64,000 nucleotides of DNA from Ww85 sp963745765 (lineage in GTDB: Bacteria; Desulfobacterota; Desulfobulbia; Desulfobulbales; Desulfocapsaceae): assembly GCA_963745765.1 (NCBI GenBank), contig CAVUYQ010000024.1, forward strand, positions 124,001 to 188,000. Reading direction: 5' to 3'. Below the pieces are notes generated by a model. The model made no database searches. It had not been told where the DNA came from and was given only the letters and a program-made list of their open reading frames with translations. The position numbers and the translations under genes were made by a program. This document shows positions 17,166 through 25,995 of the stretch, in pieces (within the stretch, counting starts at the first letter, position 1; each line of letters begins with the position of its first letter).

Positions 17166-18476
17166 ATGGTTGCCATAAAGAACATCAAAGGACGCCGTGT
17201 TTGGGATTCACGCGGAAATCCGACGATTGAAGTCGATGTGGTCCTTGAGAATGGATTGATTGGACGGGCGATTGCACCGGCCGGTGCTTCCCGCGGTATG
17301 CGCGAGGCCATGGATCAGCGGGACGGAGGTTCGGCGCTGCGCGGCATGGACGTGCAAAAAGCACTGGGAAATGTGAACAAAGTCATCGCACCCGCCTTGT
17401 CCGGCTATACTATCACCAACCAGGACGAAATCGATGCGGCAATCCTGTCGCTTGATCCGTCACCCTTGAAAGAAAAACTGGGTGGGAATGCGATAGTTGC
17501 GGTATCCCTGGCCGTCTTGCATGCTGCCGCCGCCGCCGCAGGGAAACCGCTCTGGCAGCATATCGCGGATCACTACCAGAGAACCCCCTCCATTCCGCTG
17601 CCTGAAATTCAAATATTCGGGGGCGGCGCACATGCCGCACGGCGCGTTGATATTCAGGATTTTATGATCATGGTACCGGGCGCCGGCAGTTTTGACGAGG
17701 TCATGGAAATCACCAGCGAGATCTATTTTGCCGCCGGTGATATTATGGCTGAAAAGGGTCGTTTATCGGGTATTGCTGATGAAGGTGGGTGGTGGCCTGT
17801 CTTTGACAGCAACGAAGAGGCATTGGAAACACTGGTCGCCGCTATTGAAAAAGCGGGTGAAAAACCGGGCGAAAAAGTTGTTATTTCTCTCGATATCGCC
17901 GCTTCAGAATTTGGTAAAAAAGGTTGCTACCGTCTGGCGCTGGAAGATCGGGAAATGGATACGGCCGCCTTGATCGATATGCTTGGAGGGTGGCTTGATG
18001 CCTATCCGATCGTCTCAATCGAGGATCCTGTTGGTGAAGATGACCCTGAAGGCATGCGCGAATTCACCCGGCGGTTTGGTGATCGGGTACAGATTATCGG
18101 CGATGATTATCTGGTTACCAACGCCACTTTGGTCAAGGATGCAGCCGAATTTGGCGCATGCAACGCGGTACTCATCAAAGTCAACCAGGTCGGCACAATC
18201 ACCGAAGCTATGGATACCCTCTTCGCCGCCGACAAAGCCGGCTGGCAGAGTGTCGTTTCTGCCCGGTCGGGAGAAACAGAAGATGTTTCGATCAGTCATC
18301 TGTCGGTCGGACTTGGCAGCGGTCAACTTAAAGTCGGTTCATTCAACCGATCGGAGCGGATGGCGAAATGGAACGAGTGTTTGCGGATTCAAGATGCCCT
18401 GGGGACTGGAAACTTTGTCGGCGGCACACCTATGGCAAACACCTGGTGGGGCAGGAAACACTTACAAACAACATGA
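17166..18476 (+). CDS. Divergent enolase paralogue
   Basis: A 436-residue enolase-superfamily protein clearly related to but distinct from the canonical copy at 6807. Kept: DSRGNPT, Ser42 loop, His156 (GGGAHA), Glu206 (ADEGG), Glu286, Asp313 and Lys338 (LIKVNQVGT). Changed: Thr43 of the mobile loop is Arg (GASRGMREA), the QEF Glu is Asp165, NQ-flanking Pro is Val, and SHRSGETED reads SARSGETED, so the phosphate-binding His is Ala366. Those changes suggest a different or altered substrate. It is monocistronic with an MFS exporter converging from downstream. A ribosome site GGGAGAA precedes the ATG. Confidence 0.88.
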   Translation: MVAIKNIKGRRVWDSRGNPTIEVDVVLENGLIGRAIAPAGASRGMREAMDQRDGGSALRGMDVQKALGNVNKVIAPALSGYTITNQDEIDAAILSLDPSPLKEKLGGNAIVAVSLAVLHAAAAAAGKPLWQHIADHYQRTPSIPLPEIQIFGGGAHAARRVDIQDFMIMVPGAGSFDEVMEITSEIYFAAGDIMAEKGRLSGIADEGGWWPVFDSNEEALETLVAAIEKAGEKPGEKVVISLDIAASEFGKKGCYRLALEDREMDTAALIDMLGGWLDAYPIVSIEDPVGEDDPEGMREFTRRFGDRVQIIGDDYLVTNATLVKDAAEFGACNAVLIKVNQVGTITEAMDTLFAADKAGWQSVVSARSGETEDVSISHLSVGLGSGQLKVGSFNRSERMAKWNECLRIQDALGTGNFVGGTPMANTWWGRKHLQTT

Positions 18477-18483
18477 TCACGAC

Positions 18484-18577
18484 TAACCTGACGTTCATGG
18501 AAAGCCTCAATAACTTTTCGATATTGTTTAAATATCAATGTCTTGTGTTGCTTTTCCATGAAATGGACGTCAGGTTA
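18484..18577. repeat. Imperfect inverted repeat, family C copy 2
   Basis: Starts TAACCTGACGTTCATGGAAA and ends TTTCCATGAAATGGACGTCAGGTTA-like sequence in reverse complement, so the arms pair with a small bulge. It follows the enolase paralogue by eight bases and could serve as its transcription end. The left arm matches that of copy 1 at 2865 with one difference. Confidence 0.6.
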
Positions 18578-18674
18578 AAGGCTGAATACGGCAGGAGAAT
18601 CCATGACTTGGCAAAGCCTGCGCACGTCGCCTGGAGCCGGAGTGAATCCAGGCGTGCCGAAGGGACTTCCATGT

Positions 18675-20231
18675 CTACCCGGCTGTTTCCCTCTGCGGCC
18701 CGGTTTTCGGGATAATCAGGCATACCAGCAGGCAGAGCAGGGCCGCCACGGTCGCCGCCCAGAACACACCGCTCACGCCGTCCACGACTGCGCTCTGGAG
18801 GATAAGGCGGATTTTTGCCGGTAATACCGCCTGGACATCCGGATTCAGCAGGCTCTCCACCTGGCTTAACCCGGTCTCGCTGAGTTGGGCAGGCAGAAAA
18901 TCCATGAGCCCGTCAACCTGGGCACCCTCAGACAATCGGGAAAACTGCGCCGCGATGAAGCTGCCGCAAATCCCTACCCCAACGGTTCCACCCAAGGTTC
19001 TGGCAAACTGGTTCGAAGCAATAGCTACTCCCATATCCCTTGCCTCCACCGATGACTGAACCACCAGAAGCGTGGAAAGAGCGACCCACCCCATACCAAC
19101 GCCTATCACGAAAAAACTGACAAACATATAAGCTGTTGTTGTCAACGGGGTAAAGGTCAGCGTTGCAGCGCAGCCCGCACAAAGAAAAAGAGCCCCGGCA
19201 ATGGCTGTTTTCTGCAGTCCCAGCCGGTCAACAAATTGGCCGAGCAGCAGTGATCCCAGTGACCATCCGAGACTCAGGGAAAGCATGGCGATGCCCACTT
19301 CCATCGGTGATTTTCCCTGCGCTCCCTGGATAAATAGAGGTGCAAAGGCAAACATTGAAAAGATCGAAAAACTGCTGAAAAATACGGCAGCGTTTCCGGT
19401 GCTGAATCCGCGTAAGCGAAAGAAGCTAATAGACAGAATCGGATCATCGGCCCGATGCTCGACAACGATAAATACAGCAAGGCTTGCCACAGAAAGGAGC
19501 AGTAGACCGACAATGAAGGGGGAGTTCCATTCATAATCCCTTCCGCCCAGCAAAAAGGCGAACAAAAAGGCCAGGATAGCGGTTGAAAGAGTAGCGACCC
19601 CGGCAAAATCCAGGGAACGTCTCTCGCTTTTCCCCGGCAGTTCTGAAAGATATAGCCCTATCACCCAGACAGACAGCAGGCCCATAGGAAGGTTGATGAA
19701 AAAAATCCAGCGCCAGGAGAAATAGGTGACAATAAAGCCTCCCAGCGTAGGTCCAAGAACACTGGCAACGCCCCAGATTGAGCTGGCAAACGACAAAGTG
19801 CGTCCCCGGCTCTGGGGCAGCGATACACCGGCCAGAACGATATAGACAAGAGCAAAAATTCCTCCGGCACCAATGCCCTGGAAGACACGCGCAACAATCA
19901 GACCGATCATGTTAGGTGCGCAGCCGGCAGCTGCCGAAGAGAGAATGAACAGGCCGATTGCTATAAGAAAGAGATTTCGATTCTTGTAAATATCAGCCAG
20001 TTTGCCGAAAATGGGCAGAGACACGGCCCGGGCCAGGAAATAGGCTGAATAGACCCAGCTGTAAAGAGGAAGGCCGCCAAGCTCCGACACGATCGTCGGC
20101 ATGGCCGCCGACACAACCAGAGAATCCATGGCGGCCAGGAAAAGTGCCAACAGCGCAGCAGTAATAATGACCACGCGCTGCTGTGAAGAAATTGTCAAAT
20201 TCATTCTCCCGGATAGGCCTCTTGCTATCAT
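18675..20231 (-). CDS. MFS transporter, DHA2 (EmrB/QacA) family
   Basis: A 518-residue, 14-helix major facilitator. The DHA2 signature LDxxxVNxALP appears as LAAMDSLVVSAAMPTI, followed by GKLADIYKNRNLFL and RVFQGIGAGGIFALVYIVL. Likely a proton-driven drug or metabolite exporter. The start is uncertain: ATG at 20231 or at 20204, the latter with GGGAG very close. The ABC binding-protein gene ends 22 bases upstream on the same strand, but a functional link is not obvious. Confidence 0.88.
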   Translation of the reverse strand: MIARGLSGRMNLTISSQQRVVIITAALLALFLAAMDSLVVSAAMPTIVSELGGLPLYSWVYSAYFLARAVSLPIFGKLADIYKNRNLFLIAIGLFILSSAAAGCAPNMIGLIVARVFQGIGAGGIFALVYIVLAGVSLPQSRGRTLSFASSIWGVASVLGPTLGGFIVTYFSWRWIFFINLPMGLLSVWVIGLYLSELPGKSERRSLDFAGVATLSTAILAFLFAFLLGGRDYEWNSPFIVGLLLLSVASLAVFIVVEHRADDPILSISFFRLRGFSTGNAAVFFSSFSIFSMFAFAPLFIQGAQGKSPMEVGIAMLSLSLGWSLGSLLLGQFVDRLGLQKTAIAGALFLCAGCAATLTFTPLTTTAYMFVSFFVIGVGMGWVALSTLLVVQSSVEARDMGVAIASNQFARTLGGTVGVGICGSFIAAQFSRLSEGAQVDGLMDFLPAQLSETGLSQVESLLNPDVQAVLPAKIRLILQSAVVDGVSGVFWAATVAALLCLLVCLIIPKTGPQRETAG

Positions 20232-20253
20232 TCACGTCCGGCACGGGTATCAA

Positions 20254-21408
20254 CTACATCTCAAACGGTACAAATTTACCGTCTTTAACGGTCACCATGG
20301 TGAAGGCATCAAGGCCAAGGCCGTTATGATCCTGGGCGGAGAAATTGAATTCTCCTGCCGTGCCAAAATAGCCCTCGAGCTTTTCTATTTCACCGCGGAC
20401 CTTCTTCTTGTCGAGGCCACTCTTGGCAACGGCCATTGCCAGGATTTTCAGGGCATCATAGGAGTGTCCGGCAAAGGTGGAGGCCTCCTCCTTATAAAGG
20501 GTTTCATAGTCGCCTTTGAACTTCAGCAGAAAATCCTTCTTCGGCCCGGCAGCCAGAGACTCGGCAACAATCAGGCGACTGGCCGGAAAAATGATACCTT
20601 CGGCAGCAGCACCCGCCGCATCGACATATTTGATGTTGGCGAAACCATGGCTCTGGAAAAGCACCACGTCCCAGCCGGCCTGTCGTATATTCTTGGCGAT
20701 GATGGACTGGGCCGGCACGACCGACCAATTGATAACGGCCTGAACATCCCGGTTGGCCTTCAACTTTGCCACAAGCGCGGTCAAATCGTTTGCGTCCTTG
20801 TCGTATACTTCACTGACAACGATGTCAATCTTATATTCCGGGGCAATCTCCGCCAGCTGCTGTTTCCCTGCTTTACCAAAACCGGTATTGCCGGTGACCA
20901 CGGCTATTTTGTTAATTCCCATCTTGTTCATGGTCTCAAAAATCTTGCGGGCGGCGAAGGAATCACTCGGCGCGGTCTTAAAAACATGGGGAACCACGGG
21001 ATTGACGATCAACTCGGCCGAGGCACAGGAAATGAGGATAACACCAGCGTCCTCGACAAGTTTTTTTATCTTCAGGGTTTCACCGCTGGTTGACGGACCG
21101 ATAATAGCAAACACCTTATCCTCTTCAATCAGCTGTTTTGCAAAAGAAATTGCTTTCTCAGGACTCGCCCCGCTATCCTTGATTATCAGTTTAATGGTCG
21201 CAGAGTTGATGCCCCCCGCAGCATTCATTTCATCGGCCAGCATCTTCAAAGACCGTGCTTCCGGACCACCGAGAAAAGACGCCGGACCTGTTTCTGCCAG
21301 AATGGCACCTATGCGAATCTCCGCAGCGGTTGATTGAGAACTGGAGATGACGAGTACAGCGAGTACCAAAAACAATGGAACGAAAATCCTTAAACCGGTT
21401 ACTTTCAT
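20254..21408 (-). CDS. Branched-chain amino-acid-type ABC substrate-binding protein
   Basis: A 384-residue periplasmic binding protein of the Leu/Ile/Val (type 1) fold. A signal peptide covers about residues 1-28, ending near STAA-EIRIG. The mature start GAILAETGPASFLGGPE, then LADEMNAAGGI, IIGPSTSGETL and AGHSYDALKILA are typical. The ATG has a strong ribosome site (AGGAGAGAG). No permease or ATPase gene of an ABC importer is nearby, so it is an orphan; ligand unknown. Confidence 0.88.
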   Translation of the reverse strand: MKVTGLRIFVPLFLVLAVLVISSSQSTAAEIRIGAILAETGPASFLGGPEARSLKMLADEMNAAGGINSATIKLIIKDSGASPEKAISFAKQLIEEDKVFAIIGPSTSGETLKIKKLVEDAGVILISCASAELIVNPVVPHVFKTAPSDSFAARKIFETMNKMGINKIAVVTGNTGFGKAGKQQLAEIAPEYKIDIVVSEVYDKDANDLTALVAKLKANRDVQAVINWSVVPAQSIIAKNIRQAGWDVVLFQSHGFANIKYVDAAGAAAEGIIFPASRLIVAESLAAGPKKDFLLKFKGDYETLYKEEASTFAGHSYDALKILAMAVAKSGLDKKKVRGEIEKLEGYFGTAGEFNFSAQDHNGLGLDAFTMVTVKDGKFVPFEM

Positions 21409-21620
21409 TTCTCTCTCCTTGAAAATTATCCTTTGCCTACCCCCTCATGCATCGATATCAAGCTGATTTACTTACTTACCTACCCAACTGCTTGTCAAGC
21501 ATAATTATCCGGCGCATGAGACCGTGGCAATCCGTTTTCAGAAATGGTATGTTCAAGGCGGAAACGTTTGTTATAATGTCGGAAAAATTGATAATGCAGC
21601 ATCATACAAAACAGGAAACC

Positions 21621-22799
21621 ATGGATACCAACAATCTCATAAACATTGCCAACCAGCAGCTTCTCAAGGTAACCGAACGACCCGAAATCGTCATGGAACG
21701 GGGCGAAGGAATGTATCTTTTTGACACAGAGGGCAACCGTTATCTCGATTTCATCGGCGGTTGGGCGGTCAATAGCCTCGGGCATAGTCCTAAAATAATC
21801 GTCGATGTCCTGGCCCGCCAGGCCGCAAAACTCATCAACGCCAGTCCCGCTTTCTATAATCGGCCCATGCTTGAGTACGCCGACCTGCTGCTCTCGAACT
21901 GCTGTTTTGACCGTGTCTTTTTCACTTCAACAGGAGCGGAGGCAAATGAAGGCGCCGTGAAACTGGCCCGAAAATATGGCAAGCTCAAGAAACAAGGGGC
22001 CTCGGAAATAATAACGACCTGGCATAGTTTTCACGGCAGGACACTGGCCATGATGGCTGCTACCGGCAAGGAGCAGTGGCAGAAGCTCTTCGAACCGACA
22101 CCCGGCGGGTTCGTCAAGGCCACCTTCAACGACCTGGAATCGGTAAAAAAGGTCGTCGGATCCGGAACCTGTGCGATCATGATCGAACCGGTTCAGGGCG
22201 AGGGCGGTGTTTACAGTGCTACACCCGAATTTATTGAAGGACTCCGCGAACTGTGTGACCGGGAAAATATCCTGCTGATATTTGACGAAGTCCAGACCGG
22301 CATGGGTAGAACCGGAAAACTCTTCTGTTATGAACACTATGGTATCGAACCTGACATCATGAGCCTTGGCAAAGGTATCGGTGGAGGATTCCCCCTTGCA
22401 GCCCTCCTTGCCAAGGAGGAATTGAACATTTTCGAAGCCGGTGATCAGGGCGGAACCTACACCGCTCAGCCGCTTGCCATGGCAGTCGGATATGCGGTAT
22501 TGCAGGAACTGCTGGATAAAAAGCTGGTGGAACACTGTCAGCGCATGGGAGCCTTGATAAAAGAGAAACTTGAGGCGCTCTCCAGCCATCATGAGATTCG
22601 CAATATACGGGGCAAGGGACTTCTCCTTGCCTTTGATCTGGCAAGCACCCCGGCGGCGGAACTCGTCGGGCACTGCCTGCAGGATGGACTGATCCTCAAT
22701 GCTCCGAAGCCGTCCAGCATCCGACTGATTCCGCCTTTGATTGTCTCTGAAGAGGAAATCGACCGGTGCCTGACCATCCTGCTCAAGCATCTCGCCTGA
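21621..22799 (+). CDS. Class III aminotransferase, acetylornithine aminotransferase-like
   Basis: A 392-residue PLP enzyme of the ArgD-like branch (acetylornithine/succinylornithine/related omega-amino donors). Visible: FTSTGAEANEGAVKLARK (101-118), FHGRTLAMMAATG, FDEVQTGMGRTG (221-232) and the PLP lysine Lys251 in SLGKGIGGGFPLAA. The start at 21621 is chosen because AGGAAA lies just upstream; frames extending to 21447 lack this. No arginine-pathway neighbours are present, so the exact substrate is open. A hairpin follows the stop. Confidence 0.88.
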   Translation: MDTNNLINIANQQLLKVTERPEIVMERGEGMYLFDTEGNRYLDFIGGWAVNSLGHSPKIIVDVLARQAAKLINASPAFYNRPMLEYADLLLSNCCFDRVFFTSTGAEANEGAVKLARKYGKLKKQGASEIITTWHSFHGRTLAMMAATGKEQWQKLFEPTPGGFVKATFNDLESVKKVVGSGTCAIMIEPVQGEGGVYSATPEFIEGLRELCDRENILLIFDEVQTGMGRTGKLFCYEHYGIEPDIMSLGKGIGGGFPLAALLAKEELNIFEAGDQGGTYTAQPLAMAVGYAVLQELLDKKLVEHCQRMGALIKEKLEALSSHHEIRNIRGKGLLLAFDLASTPAAELVGHCLQDGLILNAPKPSSIRLIPPLIVSEEEIDRCLTILLKHLA

Positions 22800-22836
22800 A
22801 AGCAGATGGGTCGGCAACAGGCAGCAAGGCTGCCTA

Positions 22837-22874
22837 GGAGCGTGTAGGAGAAAGCCCTTTTCCCTACACGTTCC
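22837..22874 (+). terminator. Probable terminator hairpin after the aminotransferase
   Basis: GGAGCGTGTAGG pairs with CCTACACGTTCC around a short A/C/T loop, 38 bases after the stop. There is no long T-run, so termination efficiency is uncertain. Confidence 0.5.
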
Positions 22875-22933
22875 TTGATGAAAGAAAGTTGTTAAAACAT
22901 GCTTTTCTAAAGAATAGCGATTCCCATTTCTCA

Positions 22934-22962
22934 TTGACAGATTGATAATCTGCGGCTAACTA
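22934..22962 (+). promoter_or_regulatory. Promoter of the cobalamin riboswitch transcript
   Basis: TTGACA (22934-22939) and TAACTA (22957-22962) with 17-base spacing, directly upstream of the aptamer. This is an excellent sigma-70-type match by eye. Confidence 0.65.
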
Positions 22963-23125
22963 TCTCTGTATCAGGATGTCGTATAGACATAAAAGGGAAT
23001 CCCGTGAAAATCGGGAACGGGCCCGCCGCTGTAACCGGGGACGATCGTCGTAGAAGCCACTGATGTATATCGGGAAGGCACGGCGAAAGGATGATACGGA
23101 AGTCAGAAGACCTGTCCTGATAGCG
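22963..23125 (+). ncRNA. Cobalamin (B12) riboswitch aptamer
   Basis: The RNA contains the expected conserved blocks in order: AAAAGGGAA, CGGGAACGGGCCCGCCGCTG, TAACCGGGGACG, GCCACTG, GGGAAGGC and the B12 box GGAAGTCAGAAGACCTG. The outer stem is formed by TATCAGGA and TCCTGATA. Adenosyl- or methylcobalamin binding would be expected to switch the downstream terminator at 23176-23214. The riboswitch is complete, has its own promoter, and controls a 53-residue reading frame instead of a recognisable B12 transport or synthesis gene. Confidence 0.95.
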
Positions 23126-23175
23126 TCGAATATATCCCCGTGGACTTGGGATTATCGGTCTGATTCTGTGGTGAC

Positions 23176-23214
23176 AGGGCCCCCGGATCATTAACCTGGT
23201 CTGGGGGCCTTTTT
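23176..23214 (+). terminator. Intrinsic terminator of the riboswitch expression platform
   Basis: GGCCCCC pairs with GGGGGCC around an ~18-base loop and is followed at once by TTTTT. It lies ~50 bases after the aptamer and ~40 bases before the small ORF, the usual layout of a ligand-controlled terminator. Confidence 0.85.
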
Positions 23215-23256
23215 ATAGTAATGCCCCCGACCTCTCTTCATTTCGAGGAGGGAAGC

Positions 23257-23418
23257 ATGAGCCAGAATGAACTTGTTTTTGCGAAAAAGTGTGTTCTTGC
23301 AACAAGGGACTGGGACACTTTTCAGGCGATTCTGAGAAAGTGCCTGAAACAGCCGGCAACACATCCGGTGCGGGAAAAAGATTCATTAAACCACGCCCCG
23401 CAGACAGACTCCATCTAA
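23257..23418 (+). CDS. B12-riboswitch-controlled small protein (53 aa)
   Basis: A 53-residue protein (MSQNELVFAKKCVLATRDWD, ending HAPQTDSI) with a very strong ribosome site GGAGGG five bases before its ATG. The first ~35 residues look like two short amphipathic helices with two cysteines; the tail is polar. There is no signal peptide or membrane helix, so it is not the small CbtB-type cobalt transporter subunit. I recognise no family. It is the only gene between the riboswitch terminator and a 34-bp palindrome, so it appears monocistronic. It could be a genuine B12-responsive protein or the remnant of a longer operon. Confidence 0.6.
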   Translation: MSQNELVFAKKCVLATRDWDTFQAILRKCLKQPATHPVREKDSLNHAPQTDSI

Positions 23419-23425
23419 CCTGGCA

Positions 23426-23459
23426 CCCTGACTGTCCGGGAATTCCCGGACAGTCAGGG
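23426..23459. terminator. Perfect 34-bp palindrome after the B12-controlled ORF
   Basis: CCCTGACTGTCCGGGAA and its exact reverse complement meet at AATT with no loop. It begins seven bases after the ORF stop codon. It could act as a terminator (no T-run follows) or as a protein-binding palindrome. The remaining ~275 bases up to panE hold nothing I can support. Confidence 0.55.
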
Positions 23460-23734
23460 CATGCTTAGGCTGCCCCCGCCTGCCTAACCTGAAAATTTCA
23501 TGAACATTTTCCAGAAACGCTCCTGTCTCAAGTCGTGAAATATCCAGGCTAAGGGCATTAACGGTCATAATGTCTTGTCCCCAGAGGTCTGGTGCTGTCT
23601 GTCCATAAGGCCGGCAGCAAATGTGATCACCAGGACTTGATTGTTTAAGTCGTAACAGATTATACTCAAATCCTTGTTAGAGCATTTCCGAAAATCGGGA
23701 GCTTTACCGATACTGTTATCACGGAGCAATCTTC

Positions 23735-24683
23735 ATGAAGTTTCTTATATACGGTGCCGGAGCCCAAGGGCAGGCTCTCGGCTGTATGCTGGCAGCAGAC
23801 GGGCATAGTGTTGATCTTGTGCTGAGACAACGATTCCTGTCCCAGATCAGGAGTCAGGGGTTGCGTGTTACAGGGATATTTGGAGATTTTCAGGCAGATG
23901 GTGATGTATTCGGGCTTATGACCGGGGTCTCCGGTAATGATGCAGGCAGTTATGATTACATACTGATCACGACCAAATCCTATGATACCGCGACTGCCCT
24001 TGCTGATATAGCCACCCTTAAAAATTGCAGATGTCCGGTTGTTTCCATGCAAAACGGCTGCGGTAACGTCGAGCAATTCGTCCGTCAGTTTGGCGCCGAA
24101 CGCAGTCTCGGGGCCAGAATCATCACCGGATTTGAAATAGAGACACCGGCCTCATGTACGAATAACCGTCTCTGCCGATGCCATTCATGTTGGTGGCAGT
24201 CGGGCTGGAGACATTCCTGAAACGGCAGAGAAACTTGCCTCTGCCATCGACCGGGCCGGCCTCCCCTGTGTTGCTGTTATGGATATTCACCAGTCGCTTT
24301 TTGCCAAGTTGCTCTATAATTGCGCCCTCAATCCACTTGGTGCAATTCTGGGTGTCAACTACGGTAAATTATCTGAACATGCTGAAACCAGGGAAATAAT
24401 GAATAACGTCATCGATGAAACCTTTCAGGTTATTCGAGCAATCGGCGGAACACTGCCATGGAACAACGCCACTCAGTTTAAAAAGCTCTTCTATGAAGAG
24501 CTGATCCCCGCTACCTATGATCATCGCCCCTCGATGCTGCAGGATCTTGAAAACAATAAGCCGACAGAAGTTGAAGCACTGGTCGGATATGTTTCCTCGA
24601 CCGGTCGGGAACATGGTGTGGCAACACCATGCTGCAGCCAGCTGGCTTCGCTGGTCAGGTACCGGCAACAGTATCACAACTAA
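23735..24683 (+). CDS. panE: 2-dehydropantoate 2-reductase-like (PanE/ApbA family), frameshifted
   Basis: NADPH-dependent ketopantoate reductase family, for pantothenate synthesis. The N-terminal frame has the Rossmann motif GAGAQGQALG and ends up at FEIETPAS; the second frame resumes VRITVSADAIHVGG, continues through the catalytic-Lys region LFAKLLYNCALNPLGAI, and ends with the substrate helix HRPSMLQDLENNKPTEVEAL. One extra T at about 24155 explains the break. Family members can act on other 2-keto acids, so panE is a best guess. Whether the break is real is unknown. Confidence 0.82.
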
Positions 24684-24761
24684 TTGATAGCAATCCGGTC
24701 TGATGCCAGCCAGCTACCTGATCCCTGGACAAATGTTTCCTTCGGCCCGATAAAGTAAGAT

Positions 24762-25754
24762 ATGATCACAAAAAAACAGATCTTCGGCAACGAGCTGATA
24801 AAAGAGATTATTGCCATCCGCCTCGATACCCTCTGGCAGATGCTTGAACAAATGCAGAGGGGAGGCCTGCCCGGAGTGACTGAAGAAGGAGCTACCGGCA
24901 GGCATGACAATAAGGGAGCCATCTTCATCCCCGGCGGGCTGATCTATCAGGATGTCGATGAACAATTCATCCGCTATGAACAGTACGGCAGTATTCCGGC
25001 AAAGAGATTTCGGGCAGAAATAAGAAAGGCCATGCGCAACGACAACGCAACCCTTCTCTATCCTGACGGCATGGCTCCAGCCATAAACCTCGACGGCGGC
25101 TTTTTCTCCAAGGCGGCCCGCAGAATTTTGACCTACAAAAAAGCCGCCTATCGACGCTCAAAAAAAATCACCAACGCGGCCCTGGTTGAAATAACCTCTG
25201 ATGACATTATAAAAAGCCACTGTCCTGTTTACATGAAACCGCCCTATGGCGCCCGTACCCGGATAAGTACCTGCGTCTCCGTCGGCCTGCTTGAGCCGCA
25301 GATGTTTTTTGCCTTTAACAAGAGTGAATTGAATTTTTCACAGAAACAGGCCCAGCGTTTCGTACATGATCTGGACCAGGCCCGCGATCATACACTGTCT
25401 TCCGACAATACCATTCTCTATCCACCCTATATTGTAGTCTGTCACGACACGCGTTATAAAAAGAACAGTTTTACCGGACTGACCAGGATTCTTGGTATTG
25501 GGAAATTTGGAGAATTTGCCACCTTTTCCTTTGAATCTCTGACCAGGCAGCTTAGCCAGGAATTAAAAAGGCAGCACCAGACGTTCAAGCCTGAGGATGT
25601 GTTCGCCACGACCGGTGAGATACCCATACTGGGGGTAATGCGCATTTACGAGCATACCAATCCCGGCAAGCGCTTATTGAAATATCAGCTCCATATAATA
25701 TCACCGCTGGACGACGCCGGAATTGGCCCCGAAAGGTTGAAAAAGCAGGATTGA
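24762..25754 (+). CDS. Hypothetical protein (330 aa)
   Basis: A 330-residue soluble protein that I do not recognise. Features: an early GVTEEGATGRHDNKGAIFIP stretch, a basic middle (AARRILTYKKAAYRRSKK), GARTRISTCVSVGLLEPQ and a C-terminal half with ILYPPYIVVCHDTRYKK and an Arg/Lys-rich end. No signal peptide or membrane helix. It follows panE by 78 bases in the same direction and is followed by a family A element. I checked for diadenylate cyclase motifs (DGA, RHRAA) and did not find them. Confidence 0.6.
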   Translation: MITKKQIFGNELIKEIIAIRLDTLWQMLEQMQRGGLPGVTEEGATGRHDNKGAIFIPGGLIYQDVDEQFIRYEQYGSIPAKRFRAEIRKAMRNDNATLLYPDGMAPAINLDGGFFSKAARRILTYKKAAYRRSKKITNAALVEITSDDIIKSHCPVYMKPPYGARTRISTCVSVGLLEPQMFFAFNKSELNFSQKQAQRFVHDLDQARDHTLSSDNTILYPPYIVVCHDTRYKKNSFTGLTRILGIGKFGEFATFSFESLTRQLSQELKRQHQTFKPEDVFATTGEIPILGVMRIYEHTNPGKRLLKYQLHIISPLDDAGIGPERLKKQD

Positions 25755-25781
25755 ATCCCCTGTTTGCGCCATGTCACTTAT

Positions 25782-25940
25782 GATGGCGTCGTAAAAACTT
25801 CGATCTACTGCGTCGTGGAACTTTTTCCGGCACTCGGCATACTACCTGTATGCCTTCGCACCTGAAAAACTACCACTCCTTGTTTATCTGTGTTTTTTCT
25901 TAGCCATCTTTTGGAGTGCAATAGACTTTTTACGAGTATG
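25782..25940 (+). mobile_element. MITE-like element, family A copy 2
   Basis: 159 bp, nearly identical to the copy at 8679. It is flanked by a perfect 8-bp direct repeat, TCACTTAT at 25774-25781 and 25941-25948, which is the strongest evidence in this window that the family transposes. It lies between the 330-aa gene and the selenoprotein gene. Confidence 0.88.
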
Positions 25941-25995
25941 TCACTTATGGCCACCTTATGTAAGAGCCGGACACCGGGTGCGGACTTACACCAAG

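Noticed and set aside
20101..21093. Long plus-strand frame (330 codons) over the ABC binding-protein gene
   Set aside because: Antisense to a well-supported gene with signal peptide and ribosome site; no motif of its own.
21927..22934. Long minus-strand frame (335 codons) over the aminotransferase gene
   Set aside because: The plus-strand frame has a complete PLP-enzyme motif set; the antisense frame is composition-driven.
24762..25754. Possible diadenylate cyclase
   Set aside because: The DGA and RHRAA motifs needed for that domain are not present.
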